Shown: positions 46,146 through 57,000 of the stretch, one piece after another | Numbering within the stretch: position 1 is the first letter of the stretch | How the letters are laid out: every line of letters begins with the position of its first letter | From: Clytia hemisphaerica | Lineage: Eukaryota > Cnidaria > Hydrozoa > Leptothecata > Clytiidae | Assembly (NCBI GenBank): GCA_902728285.1 | Contig: CACVBU010000284.1 | Location: 59,847 to 123,846 of the forward strand | Length of the DNA: 64,000 bases | Direction of reading: 5' to 3' | Program-made: the position numbers and the translations under genes | Notes under the pieces: generated by a model | Databases searched by the model: none | The model's input: the letters and a program-made list of their open reading frames with translations, nothing else | Told to the model about the DNA's origin: nothing

Positions 46146-46639
46146 TACTGTTTACAAGCTATTTTTAAATGCTTTAAAACTTTGAGCCACATTTTTTTCT
46201 TTGTTGCTATTAAAGATAGATTTTTACTTTGTCGTAATGTAAATTTATTGTAAAGTTTTAGTTTTTGAGTTTAGTTCATCTGCAGTAGTATTTTTTCAGT
46301 AATCCTTAAATCTTGTGAATAAGGTAACATTTAACCAGACTTATTGCCCTCATTATATTCAAATTTATATTTTTTTTAGGACTGATAAGTACATATTTTT
46401 AAACACCAAATCAAAGCAAACAACATGCCAGTTCTTTCTGGACAAATATATGTATACTTTATTATGTGTGCTTTTTTATATATGTCAATAATGACCTTCA
46501 CTTTTAAGGAAATATTTAGTCGCAATTTTGCGATTCTTGTTGTTTCTTTTGTTTCACTTTTTATTGATTATAATTTTCTGATTATAAAGGTCTAATAAGT
46601 AGATCTAATATAAGTATATCATATGATCGGGTTCTTACT

Positions 46640-49019
46640 ATCGAGAACAATATTACTAAAACGATATGTAAAAAATATTGCGAGGAAAAGAAAGTACTAC
46701 CACCATCCTTGCAGCCTGGCGAATTTTTCGTTTCTGCCATCGACAACATGGACAATGATCCGAAATCAAACATGGCAAAATCATCTTTCATGGAACAACA
46801 ATATCCATTTTCCAGTTCTTAGAATCCAGCACATCCACACGAACAGCGTTCGAATACACGGAAGATCACAGTACAGTAGATATATCTTTGCCTGAGTCGT
46901 ACACAAACATTCTACCAACCAAGAATTACAAAGCAGAACCATTTGATAGAAAAACTTCAACCAACCCCATCAGCGAGTGCTCTAAACAAACAAAAGTTCA
47001 ACCTTGGGTGGACAAAATTTCAACAGCTCCAATGGATACAGAAAAGCTAGATGATCGGGTGTCATTATCTGCCTTTTTTGGAAGACAATCGGTGACGTCC
47101 ATGGCAATAACCATATCATGTCTCCTCCCACTTAAAGACGAATCAATCAACTCGACAGCCATGGTCCGTCATTGCATCGAAATTGTCCAAAGCATCACTT
47201 ACTCTCTAAACCCTGGTCAAAAGGTTATCATCACGACGGATCAACCAGTTTACGCATTGGGGAAGCAGGTGCAGTGGATGTACAACGACAGATACAGTGA
47301 TGTCATCTGGATGATGGGTCCTCTGCACATCGAAATCTTTCATGAGAGATGGTAAAAACAAAACGGAGCTCTTTGAATTGCTTGCCGACAATTTTGCAAC
47401 GATCAAACATCCGATAATTGTATCTACTAAAGGGAACGGTGTAACATCAAATTTATTGCAGACTGTCGATCGAATCAGTCCTTCGAACCATGAAGAAGCG
47501 GACACGCACATTTTCAAGCATATTTTCGATGGTCGGCAGCATGGCTACAAAAATTTCCTGATTGTGACAGTAGACACCGACGTTATTGTGATCGCCCTCT
47601 ACCATTTCTTTTCCATTGGTGTCGAAGGGCTATGGGTTGAGTTTGGTGTTGGAATAAACAAAAGGTACCTCATTTTATATTAATACTGCTTTTTTTACTA
47701 TCCAATGAAATACTTTATTCCTATTGAGAAAATACTGTACGTTCTTTAGAACCTCGAGTTGGTTGTTGTTGCTTATTCTATAAGAGCCTGACTGATTTTT
47801 TAAGGTATTACGCAATTCACGAATACGCTAAAGCTTTAGGTGAAGAAGTTTGTAGAGCTTTACCCTTGTGGTTTACATTCACTGGTTGCGACACCGTTTC
47901 AATATTCGCTAGTCGAGGCAAGATCACCGCATGGAATGTATGGGATGTGTATCCAGATGTGACTGGAGCTTTTGTGAGGTATTGCAGATTCGTAATGTAC
48001 TTAATTCTATAGAGTAGAGAATGATGATAAAATCCGATCTGCCTCTAAGTGTTCGAGAAATCGAGCAACAAGATTTTGATCTGATCCAAAGATACGTTGT
48101 GTTGTTGTATGATCGCGCTAGCCCATACACCAACGTCAACTCTTGTAGGCGATTGCTATTTACAGTGAAGGGCAAGGATATTGAACAAATGCACCGTCGG
48201 AGGATGCTTTGATGCAGCATTTACTTAGAGCTATTATTCCTGGTCTGTTTTAATGAAATCTAAAAAAGAATCTTTACTATACAAATTCTGTTAAGCTTTG
48301 AAAAATGTAAAGAAATAGCATTTGACACCTTTGATCCGTATTTTAAAAGAATGATTTATCGTATTATACTTCCGATTTCCAGAATCTGGTGTAATGCTTG
48401 CAGTGCTATGCTACCCGAACTCGACTTCGAAAAGTGGGGGTGGGTACTCAAGAATTTGTACTACGAGCCAAGGTGGACAACCCTCCCAGAGGCATCTAAA
48501 GCTTGTAAGGAGCTCATCCGCTGCGGGTGTAAAAAAGAGTGTACACGTTTTTTTTTTATTAGAACACCTAAAGTTTGGCTGAGCCTGGATGTGCTTATTT
48601 TTTTAGCAATTTTCAGCCTAAAATGTTCTTAAATGTGTTCTTAATTTTTAGACTACTAAATCAACAATATGATACAAAATAAAGAGCACTTAAATTTGGC
48701 AAAATTTGGACAATATTTTGAAGATCCACCCCTAAATTCGGTTAAAACTGCTTAAAAAGAGGACAAAATTGTAGTTTCTTGTCATTTTTTTCCAAACCGA
48801 GGCTGGGCATGTTCTTAAGATGTTCTTAATTTTTCGACGAATTTCAGCCTATATGTTCTTATAAACTAGGTTCTAATAAAAAAAAAAACGTGTACTGGAC
48901 GTTGTAAGTGCAAAGAGGCCAACCTTCCTTGCACAGAATTGTGTCATTGCAGTGGTGGTTGTGCAAAATACAAGGATACTTGCTACAGGGTTAATTTGAA
49001 AAATAATCCGCAAAATTGA
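46640..49019 (+). pseudogene. broken copy of a repeat-borne gene family: FEN/PIN-like core plus Cys-rich C-terminus
   Basis: Collinear coding blocks on the plus strand in several frames match a protein family I remember as very abundant in cnidarian and other animal genomes. Block 1 (46640-47340) has an A-I-D-N-M-D start and a T-T-D-Q-P-V-Y-A-L-G-K-Q segment; block 2 (47342-47664) H-E-E-A-D-T-H and T-V-D-T-D-V-I-V; block 3 (47804-47975) T-G-C-D-T; block 4 I-Q-R-Y-V...C-R-R-L-L-F-T; block 5 W-T-T-L-P-E-A-S then C-G-C-K-K-E-C continuing into a Cys-rich tail to the stop at 49017. Order E-A-D, D-x-D, G-C-D mimics FEN1-like nuclease metal sites, which is inference. Damage: frameshifts near 46790 and 48190, an apparent deletion near 47335, and a MITE at 48544. 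GT-AG boundaries at 47665/47803 suggest the ancestor was spliced. Function unknown. Confidence 0.7.
48544..48892. mobile_element. MITE, CACG-T(n)-ATTAGAAC family, inserted in the pseudogene
   Basis: CACGTTTTTTTTTTATTAGAAC and the inverse GTTCTAATAAAAAAAAAAACGTG, flanked by TA (48542-48543 and 48893-48894). Removing it with one TA restores the reading frame between C-K-K-E-C and T-G-R-C-K-C in the host sequence, which confirms the boundaries. Confidence 0.92.
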
Positions 49020-49089
49020 TTTTTCTATAATTTCCGCTTTTGTTTTATCTTATGACTTACAGTAGATTGATTAAAATGAATTGATTGAT

Positions 49090-49175
49090 TAATCTTAAAA
49101 CGAATTTTTCAGTTATTCGAAGTAAATTCTTATCCCCCTTGGAGCTTCGAATAACCGGGAGTCTACTGTTTTTTT
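49090..49175. mobile_element. pogo/Tigger-like terminus (remnant)
   Basis: GTTATTCGAAGTAAATTC and CTTCGAATAACCGGGAGTCTACTGTT resemble the inner and outer parts of pogo-type ends. Partial and diverged. Confidence 0.4.
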
Positions 49176-49267
49176 TTCACATTGTAGGGATCGATGATCA
49201 AACAACTGGACGACCCAATTTGCATTCCCAAGAGGTTGAGTAAGGAGCAAGAGTTCCTGAATATGTA

Positions 49268-49330
49268 AATATCAATAGCAGTTTTTAACATGTAATATAT
49301 CAATAGCAGTTTTTAACATGTAATATATCT
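49268..49330. repeat. two-copy tandem repeat of about 31 bp
   Basis: ATATCAATAGCAGTTTTTAACATGTAAT is repeated head to tail without mismatch. Confidence 0.85.
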
Positions 49331-49822
49331 AGACATTGTCACTTTTTAATGGTACTAAAAAAATCTCCCTTCACTATTTCACCCACCCCCCCTTTTTTTT
49401 GAAGGGAAAATTGTACCCTCCGTTTGCAAAATTGATTCTCACTATTTCACAAGTTGTCTGATATGGAGAGTTCTACCATGACCACAGACAAAGAAAGTTT
49501 TGAAGTTTTGCTTGAAATAGAAGAGTTGACTATTAAATGACGATAAATTGAGCGGAGATCATATTGCCTTGTCCCGTTAAAGTTGCCGATAGAACTACGG
49601 GATGCTTCGATTGATATCATGTTTTGAAAAGGGGAATGTAAAAAAATGATAAATACGTCAGTTTCAAATATAATGTATATTTATTTTAATAGCCTATTGT
49701 TTTTTAACAAGTTAAAAAAGCTGAGCAAGTAAGTGGTAAACAATGAAATGTCAAAAAAAATCATAAATTCCGGTTTAGCCTCGGAAATCTGAGTTACCCA
49801 AATGAAACACAAGTTAATTGAA

Positions 49823-50075
49823 TCAAGTGAGCCGAATACTATCAAGTTAGCCGAGTAATATCAAGTTAGCTGAGTAGTGTCAAGTTAGCTGAGTAATATC
49901 AAGTTAGCCGAGTAATATCAAGTTAGCTGAGTAATATCAAGTTAGCTGAGTAGTATCAAGTGAGCCGAGTAATATCAAGTGAGCCGAGTAATATCAAGTG
50001 AGCTAAGTAATATCAAGTGAGCCGAGTAGTATCAATTGAGCCGTGTAAAACCAAATAAACTGAGTAAAACAAAGT
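49823..50075. repeat. 19-bp minisatellite (AAGTTAGCCGAGTAATATC)
   Basis: About twelve tandem units of AAGTKAGCYGAGTARTATC, with neighbours differing by a few substitutions. Degenerate units (CCAAGTTAGC, GAGTAAAACC) continue to about 50200. Non-coding; 19 is not a multiple of three. Confidence 0.9.
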
Positions 50076-50302
50076 ATTCCAAGTGTATTCTGGTGAGCCA
50101 AGTGAATCGAGGGGAATCCTTTAAATCTGAGTTAACTGTGTAAATCCAAGTTAGCTTTGTATAACCAAGCTATCTAATGTAAATCCAGATTGACCAGAGT
50201 AGCTATATACACTGAATGATGTGGACTTGATGAACCCTGAAAAATAAAAACAAAAACGAAATTACCCAAACAGTCGCGTTCAACTGAAGTATACTACCAT
50301 GT

Positions 50303-50374
50303 TCATAAATCGTAAAGCTCAAGTGCAGCGTAAGCTTGTTCCAAGTTCTGGAAGACTTTCATAATTATGTCCAC
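50303..50374 (-). CDS. possible terminal exon of an unidentified minus-strand gene
   Basis: On the minus strand TATCTTCTTAACAG ends at 50375, followed by a 23-codon frame ending in TGA (50305-50303). The peptide is protein-like: a V-D-I-I-M-K-V-F-Q-N-L-E-Q-A-Y helix, then A-A-L-E-L-Y-D-L. No upstream exon could be placed with confidence between here and the satellite. Chance is a real alternative. Confidence 0.25.
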   Translation of the reverse strand: MDIIMKVFQNLEQAYAALELYDL

Positions 50375-50530
50375 CTGTTAAGAAGATACTTGCTTTTTGT
50401 TGAAAATTGCGGCATGCAAGCATTTATAGGTCACAATTTTTTCGCACAACATAAAGAACCCGAGATGAAATCTGATTATGATGTTTTACAAATACAAGTG
50501 AAAATCTCATTTCCAGGGCAGCTACCTTAA

Positions 50531-50828
50531 AGGGATAACCAGATAAAAAATAAAATTCAGCCCAAAGATTCCTTCCATAGTCCTTAGCAAAACCTCCAAA
50601 TTTTACATGCTACTTGTTTTTCAAAGTCGAAATATTTAGGTCATTTTTAATTTCTGCTGGAAAACAATAGAATATCAACATGAGGTACGTGTGAGGTACG
50701 AAAAACTGAGATTTCTAATTGTCATATCTTGAATTTGGAATGTTATTTCTCAAAAATATTTGGAGGGCTTACTAAGGACCGTGGAAAGAATCTTTTAGCC
50801 AATTTTCATATTTTATCTGGTTATCCCT
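50531..50828. mobile_element. Kolobok-like MITE with TTAA target duplication, 298 bp
   Basis: AGGGATAACCAGATAAAA at the left and TTTTATCTGGTTATCCCT at the right are inverted. Pairing continues (TAGTCCTTAG with CTAAGGACCG; CCTCCAAAT with ATTTGGAGG) for about 80 bases per arm. TTAA sits exactly at both sides (50527-50530 and 50829-50832). TTAA with AGGG ends fits Kolobok rather than piggyBac. Confidence 0.82.
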
Positions 50829-50839
50829 TTAAAAGTTTC

Positions 50840-51300
50840 AAACAAAAAGGACAAAAAATTACAAATCAAAAAAAGAAATCCTTCTCTCTCTAGACTATAA
50901 CCAACAATGAGCTTCTCTTTACCACGCTTCCCCCAACCTCACAAAGAATTTGCAGTAAATGGTAATACACAACTTGATTTTTCACTTAAGTCATTAGGTT
51001 ACCAAGCCTTTTAATGATAAATCCTGAAGAAAATCAAATTCAAACTCACCTTAAGATTGAGTATCAATCAATCAGTGGGAACCAATCAGTCTGGATATGA
51101 TGTACGATAACAGTCTTGATGTATATGGATGATGATGGTCCAAAACTGTACAAAAAGAAAAACAAATATGATTCTTCCCTTTCTATTACCTTTTTTTTAA
51201 TGATTGACGGCAAGAATCAATTTTGGTTAGAACTGAAATTGGTGAATTTCAAGTTTTTGCTACCTCAAGTAAAAATTTTTTCTCCATTTCGACCAGACGA
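50840..51300. other. non-coding, with isolated splice-like signals
   Basis: CTCTCTCTAG (50898) and a minus-strand CTTAAG|GTGAGT near 51050 look like splice sites, but no exon chain could be built around them. Confidence 0.3.
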
Positions 51301-51309
51301 TTTTTATTG

Positions 51310-52420
51310 AACGGAATTGAAATTTTATTGTCGAACGCAATCAAATCTCAATCCAACGACCAAATTCTAGGTAATATTTGATTCGTTTGATTGAGATTTT
51401 CGTTCGAGTGATTGAATCGAATGCAATCAAACCCAATCGAACGCAATCGAATCTCAATCGAACAACAAACGAATCCGAAAATTGGGGTAAGGCTGATGGA
51501 ATTTAATGATATGTTTATCGTAATGACGATCTTCAGAATTCGATGCGACCAAGTTTTCATTATTCATTATTTTAGGGAGAAAATTCTCAATAAGTTGCGA
51601 GCAAAAAAAATCATCTCCATAATTATAAAAATTAAAGAAGCACACTTTTAAAGAGATGGTAGGTCCGTACGGGTTCGTTTTTAACCGCATATTTGCCGGA
51701 CTGTTTGTTTTGATCTTTCAAAATCTTGATGAAGCGCCAAAATAACAAAATAATGGCAACTTGGCGCGGCAGTTTTTTGACATGCGGGCGGCTTACGGTA
51801 AACATAGCATTAAATTCCATCGGCCTAATATTCTATTGAAATTCAATTGCGTTCAACAATAAAATTTTAATCGTTCGCTTGCGTTTTATCTGGTTCGATC
51901 ATCGGTTCTGTTCGATTGAGTATCGACTGACCGACCTATTATTGGCAGACGGAAGTAATAGATAGAATAGCTGTTTTCAAAATCAAAGCCAGGCGGTCTC
52001 AATCGAACGGAATCGACGATCGAACCAATCGAACCAAATCGAACAATGCAATCGACCGATTTCAATTGAACGTCAAAATTCTTGGTAATATTCGATTGGT
52101 TCAATTATTGTTCGACTGGTTCGATCGTTGATTCCGTCCGATTGAGATCGGCTGGCTTTATTCTTGCAGCTTCCCCCAACATCCAAGCTCTCAAATATCA
52201 CAAGCCCAATGAAATTACTTTCGATTTCCCGTAGAAATTATGCGATGAACAATCCGGGGGTCAATGAATCGACGATCGAACGCAATCGAACATCAATCGA
52301 ACGCAATCGAATATCAATCGAATCTGAAAATTCGACAATCGAATTTCAATCGGTCGATTGCGTTTGATTTGGTTCGACTGGTTCGATTGTCGATTCTGTT
52401 CGATTGAAATCGTCTGGTCA
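51310..52420. mobile_element. CAATCGAA-rich foldback elements (region 2), nested or clustered
   Basis: Dense CAATCGAAC/GTTCGATTG units in both orientations. 52140-52420 is the inverse of 8838-9125, including the unique core AAATTACTTTCGATTTCCCGTAG and the end TCGATTGAAATCGTCTGG. At least two elements appear joined (ends near 51995 and 52150). The open frames here are repeat artefacts. Confidence 0.65.
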
Positions 52421-52429
52421 AAGCCGACG

Positions 52430-53120
52430 CCAAACAACCTGATAGTGATCTGCGCTGCATTTTTTGTAAGTGGAATTGCCTGATTCTTACCCCTCCTACC
52501 TAGCCCTTAATTTGAGAATTAACCTTGCAGATTGTTTGTATTTCGCACAATCGCAGAGTGTCTTGTTGCTAAAGGCCAATAGCAATATTCTTATGATACT
52601 ACTGGCACACAATAGAGATTTACCTTTATGAATGGCAGCAGCAGTCAGTGACAGTAAAATCTTGATTTATCCTCTTTACTTCTTGAACTCTTTAATTCTC
52701 AGTCTTTGTGAGAAAAAGACTGAATGAAAGGAGATCACGTTGAACCAACACTCCACGTTGAGTTGAGTTGAAGATAGTCTATGTAGGTAGGACTATACGA
52801 AATACAGACAATAACAAGATACGGTCTTCAGCCATATATATCAACATATGGCTTAGATCGGCTTTGCTAGAGGATAGATAATTGTATGCTAGCCGACAGA
52901 CGATCCTTGTCGATCCCTCTACATTATAGCGCTGAGTTTAGCCTGGAAAATATATGTACTCTCGCGGAACACCGCCTAATTGCTTTGCGTAACAAACGTA
53001 CGGGCACTGTGCAGATGAAAGGCCCACTACGCTGCGCTGCTGGGCCAATAAGCCAAAAGTTATTCAGCATGAATTTTCCTTTCCAGCTTTATATACTGTA
53101 ATTCATGAGAGAATCTTTTG
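52430..53120. other. intergenic, nothing recognised
   Basis: Short open frames without support. AGTTGAGTTGAAG and CTCACAAAGACTGAGAA-type local repeats only. Confidence 0.3.
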
Positions 53121-53124
53121 TAAC

Positions 53125-53558
53125 TATAAAATTTTTGATGACGTCACAAGTCTTCTTTAACTTATTTTCATGAAAAACTGTAAGCAAAAAAGTTGTTCAG
53201 GGTGAAATTTCTTTTCCAACGGTATATAATACTTGGGGGTTTGTAACTATAAATTTTTTGACAATTTTTGATGACGTCACAAGTCAACTTCAGAAGCTTG
53301 TAACTTTTTTTGGCTTCGTTTTCAGAAAAAATTGTAAGCAAAAAAGTTGTTCAGAATTAAATTTCCATTCCAATAGTATATAATACTTGATGGTTTGGAC
53401 ACTTTTAAAAAATTTCCATGACGTCAGCAAAAAAGTGCTGACGTCAGCAGTCACGTGGTTTTCAGACGTGTCTCTGTCAATTTTTTTGTTCAGATTATAA
53501 TTGTGCATGTCTGTGCCAAGTTTCATGCTTTTTTCACAAACTGAAGTATTGTTATGAT
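53125..53558. repeat. large dispersed repeat with CRE palindromes, copy R
   Basis: Inverse orientation relative to 43848-44262, about 9 kb away. Contains four TGACGTCA octamers (near 53141, 53273, 53420, 53439) and two subrepeats with AAGCAAAAAAGTTGTTCAG. The end CACAAACTGAAGTATTGTTA is shared with the left copy. Confidence 0.8.
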
Positions 53559-53559
53559 A

Positions 53560-54077
53560 AGCCACTGGACTACTTCCAAAAAGAGTTGAGCTAAAAGATT
53601 TAAGAATTTTTATTAGAACCTTGATGAGATAAAACCGTTATGATACTGAATAATATTCAAAAAGCTAGTACAGTGTACAAAATTCATATTCAGGGAAAAT
53701 AACTAAAAAGTTAAAATCGCTCGTTGTAACGGAGTGGCATGCTTAAACATTATGTTTCATAATTTTAAGTTCATAAAATAACGGAACATTTCTGAAATAT
53801 TCTATTAAATTCATCGGAAACAACTTGACTCCATTCAAGTCAATATTTAAATTCAAAAAGTGCGAACGTAAAAGTCAATTAATTTGTAACCTAAATATAT
53901 AAGTAAAAGATCGAACGGATTCTGAGAATTCCTCTTCCTTACTATAAAAACTTTAAATAATCTTTCAAAGATACATCAACCACAAGTAATTATTTTGCTC
54001 TTAAGAATAGAACAACGTCTATATGTGTTTCGCACATGTGTTTTGTTCATTTCTTCTACTCACTCTTGTACGCTTGA
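53560..54077. other. unique AT-rich flank of the satellite array
   Basis: No gene or element recognised. The satellite begins abruptly within CTTGACTGTGAGGTAGG. Confidence 0.4.
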
Positions 54078-57000
54078 CTGTGAGGTAGGTTTAAAGGCCT
54101 AACCAAGCAAAATGAGTCACCGCGTTTGGCTTGGCAGGGTAAACGCGGAAATTGAAAGCCAATTTTAGGGGTTGATACTTGTTCTAAAGGCTGTGGGGTA
54201 GGTTTAAAGGCCTAGCCAAGCCAAATGAGTCACCGCGTTTGGCTTGGCAGGGTAAACGCGGAAATTGAAAGCCAATTTTAGGGGTTGATACTTGTTCTAA
54301 AGGCTGTGGGGTAGGTTTAAAGGCCTAACCAAGCAAAATGAGTCACCGCGTTTGGCTTGGCAGGGTAAACGCGGAAATTGAAAGCCAATTTTGGGGTTTG
54401 ATACTTGTTCTAAAGGCTGTGGGGTAGGTTTAAAGGCCTAACCAAGCAAAATGAGTCACCGCGTTTGGCTTGGCAGGGTAAACGCGGAAATTGAAAGCCA
54501 ATTTTAGGGGTTGATACTTGTTCTAAAGGCTGTGGGGTAGGTTTAAAGGCCTAACCAAGCAAAATGAGTCACCGCGTTTGGCTTGGCAGGGTAAACGCGG
54601 AAATTGAAAGCCAATTTTAGGGGTTGATACTTGTTCTAAAGGCTGTGGGGTAGGTTTAAAGGCCTAACCAAGCAAAATGAGTCACCGCGTTTGGCTTGGC
54701 AGGGTAAACGCGGAAATTGAAAGCCAATTTTAGGGGTTGATACTTGTTCTAAAGGCTGTAGGGTAGGTTTAAAGGCCTAACCAAGCAAAATGAGTCACCG
54801 CGTTTGGCTTGGCAGGGTAAACGCGGAAATTGAAAGCCAATTTAGGGGTTGATACTTGTTCTAAAGGCTGTGGGGTAGGTTTAAAGGCCTAACCAAGCCA
54901 AATGAGTCACCGCGTTTGGCTTGGCAGGGTAAACGCGGAAATTGAAAGCCAATTTTAGGGGTTGATACTTGTTCTAAAGGCTGTGGGGTAGGTTTAAAGG
55001 CCTAACCAAGCAAAATGAGTCACCGCGTTTGCTTGGCAGGGTAAACGCGGAAATTGAAAGCCAATTTAGGGGTTGATACTTGTTCTAAAGGCTGTGGGGT
55101 AGGTTTAAAGGCCTAACCAAGCAAAATGAGTCACCGCGTTTGGCTTGGCAGGGTAAACGCGGAAATTGAAAGCCAATTTTAGGGGTTGATACTTGTTCTA
55201 AAGGCTCTGGGGTAGGTTTAAAGGCCTAACCAAGCAAAATGAGTCACCGCGTTTGGTTTGGCAGGGTAAACGCGGAAATTGAAAGCCAATTTTAGGGGTT
55301 GATACTTGTTCTAAAGGCTGTGGGGTAGGTTTAAAGGCCTAACCAAGCAAAATGAGTCACCGCGTTTGGCTTGGCAGGGTAAACGCGGAAATTGAAAGCC
55401 AATTTTAGGGGTTGATACTTGTTCTAAAGGCTGTGGGGTAGGTTTAAAGGCCTAACCAAGCAAAATGAGTCACCGCGTTTGGCTTGGCAGGGTAAACGCG
55501 GAAATTGAAAGCCAATTTTAGGGGTTGATACTTGTTCTAAAGGCTGTGGGTAGGTTTAAAGGCCTAACCAAGCAAAATGAGTCACCGCGTTTGGCTTGGC
55601 AGGTTAAACGCGGAAATTGAAAGCCAATTTTAGGGGTTGATACTTGTTCTAAAGGCTGTGGGGTAGGTTTAAAGGCCTAACCAAGCAAAATGAGTCAACG
55701 CGTTTGGCTTGGCAGGGTAAACGCGGAAATTGAAAGCCAATTTTAGGGGTTGATACTTGTTCTAAAGGCTGTGGGGTAGGTTTAAAGGCCTAACCAAGCA
55801 AAATGAGTCACCGCGTTTGGCTTGGCAGGGTAAACGCGGAAATTGAAAGCCAATTTTAGGGGTTGATACTTGTTCTAAAGGCTGTGGGGTAGGTTTAAAG
55901 GCCTAACCAAGCAAAATGAGTCACCGCGTTTGGCTTGGCAGGGTAAACGCGGAAATTGAAAGCCAATTTTAGGGGTTGATACTTGTTTAAAGGCTGTAGG
56001 GTAGGTTTAAAGGCCTAACCAAGCAAAAATGAGTCCGCGTTTGGCTTGGCAGGGTAAACGCGGAAATTGAAAGCCAATTTTAGGGGTTGATACTTGTTCT
56101 AAAGGCTGTGGGGTAGGTTTAAAGGCCTAACCAAGCCAAATGAGTCACCGCGTTTGGCTTGGCAGGGTAAACGCGGAAATTGAAAGCCAATTTTAGGGGT
56201 TGATACTTGTTCTAAAGGCTGTGGGGTAGGTTTAAAGGCCTAACCAAGCAAAATGAGTCACCGCGTTTGGCTTGGCAGGGTAAACGCGGAAATTGAAAGC
56301 CAATTTTAGGGGTTGATACTTGTTCTAAAGGCTGTGGGGTAGGTTTAAAGGCCTAACCAAGCAAAATGAGTCACCGCGTTTGGCTTGGCAGGGTAAACGC
56401 GGAAATTGAAAGCCAATTTTAGGGGTTGATACTTGTTCTAAAGGCTCTGGGGTAGGTTTAAAGGCCTAACCAAGCAAAATGAGTCACCGCGTTTGGTTGG
56501 CAGGGTAAACGCGGAAATTGAAAGCCAATTTTAGGGGTTGATACTTGTTCTAAAGGCTGTGGGGTAGGTTTAAAGGCCTAACCAAGCAAAATGAGTCACC
56601 GCGTTTGGCTTGGCAGGGTAAACGCGGAAATTGAAAGCCAATTTTAGGGGTTGATACTTGTTCTAAAGGCTGTGGGGTAGGTTTAAAGGCCTAACCAAGC
56701 AAAATGAGTCACCGCGTTTGGCTTGGCAGGGTAAACGCGGAAATTGAAAGCCAATTTTAGGGGTTGATACTTGTTCTAAAGGCTGTGGGGTAGGTTTAAA
56801 GGCCTACACAAGCAAAATGAGTCACCGCGTTTGGCTTGGCAGGGTAAACGCGGAAATTGAAAGCCAATTTTAGGGGTTGATACTTGTTCTAAAGGCTGTG
56901 GGGTAGGTTTAAAGGCCTAACCAAGCAAAATGAGTCAACGCGTTTGGCTTGGCAGGGTAAACGCGGAAATTGAAAGCCAATTTTAGGGGTTGATACTTGT

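Noticed and set aside
49823..50200. minisatellite as a coding repeat
   Set aside because: The 19-bp period shifts the frame every unit and stops are frequent.
51348..51690. overlapping open frames in the CAATCGAA region
   Set aside because: Low-complexity translations of repeated ATCGAAC words on both strands.
52590..52680. upstream exon for the 50303-50374 terminal exon
   Set aside because: A donor-like AAAG|GTAAAT exists on the minus strand, but the in-frame stretch is only about fourteen codons with no ATG and no good acceptor.
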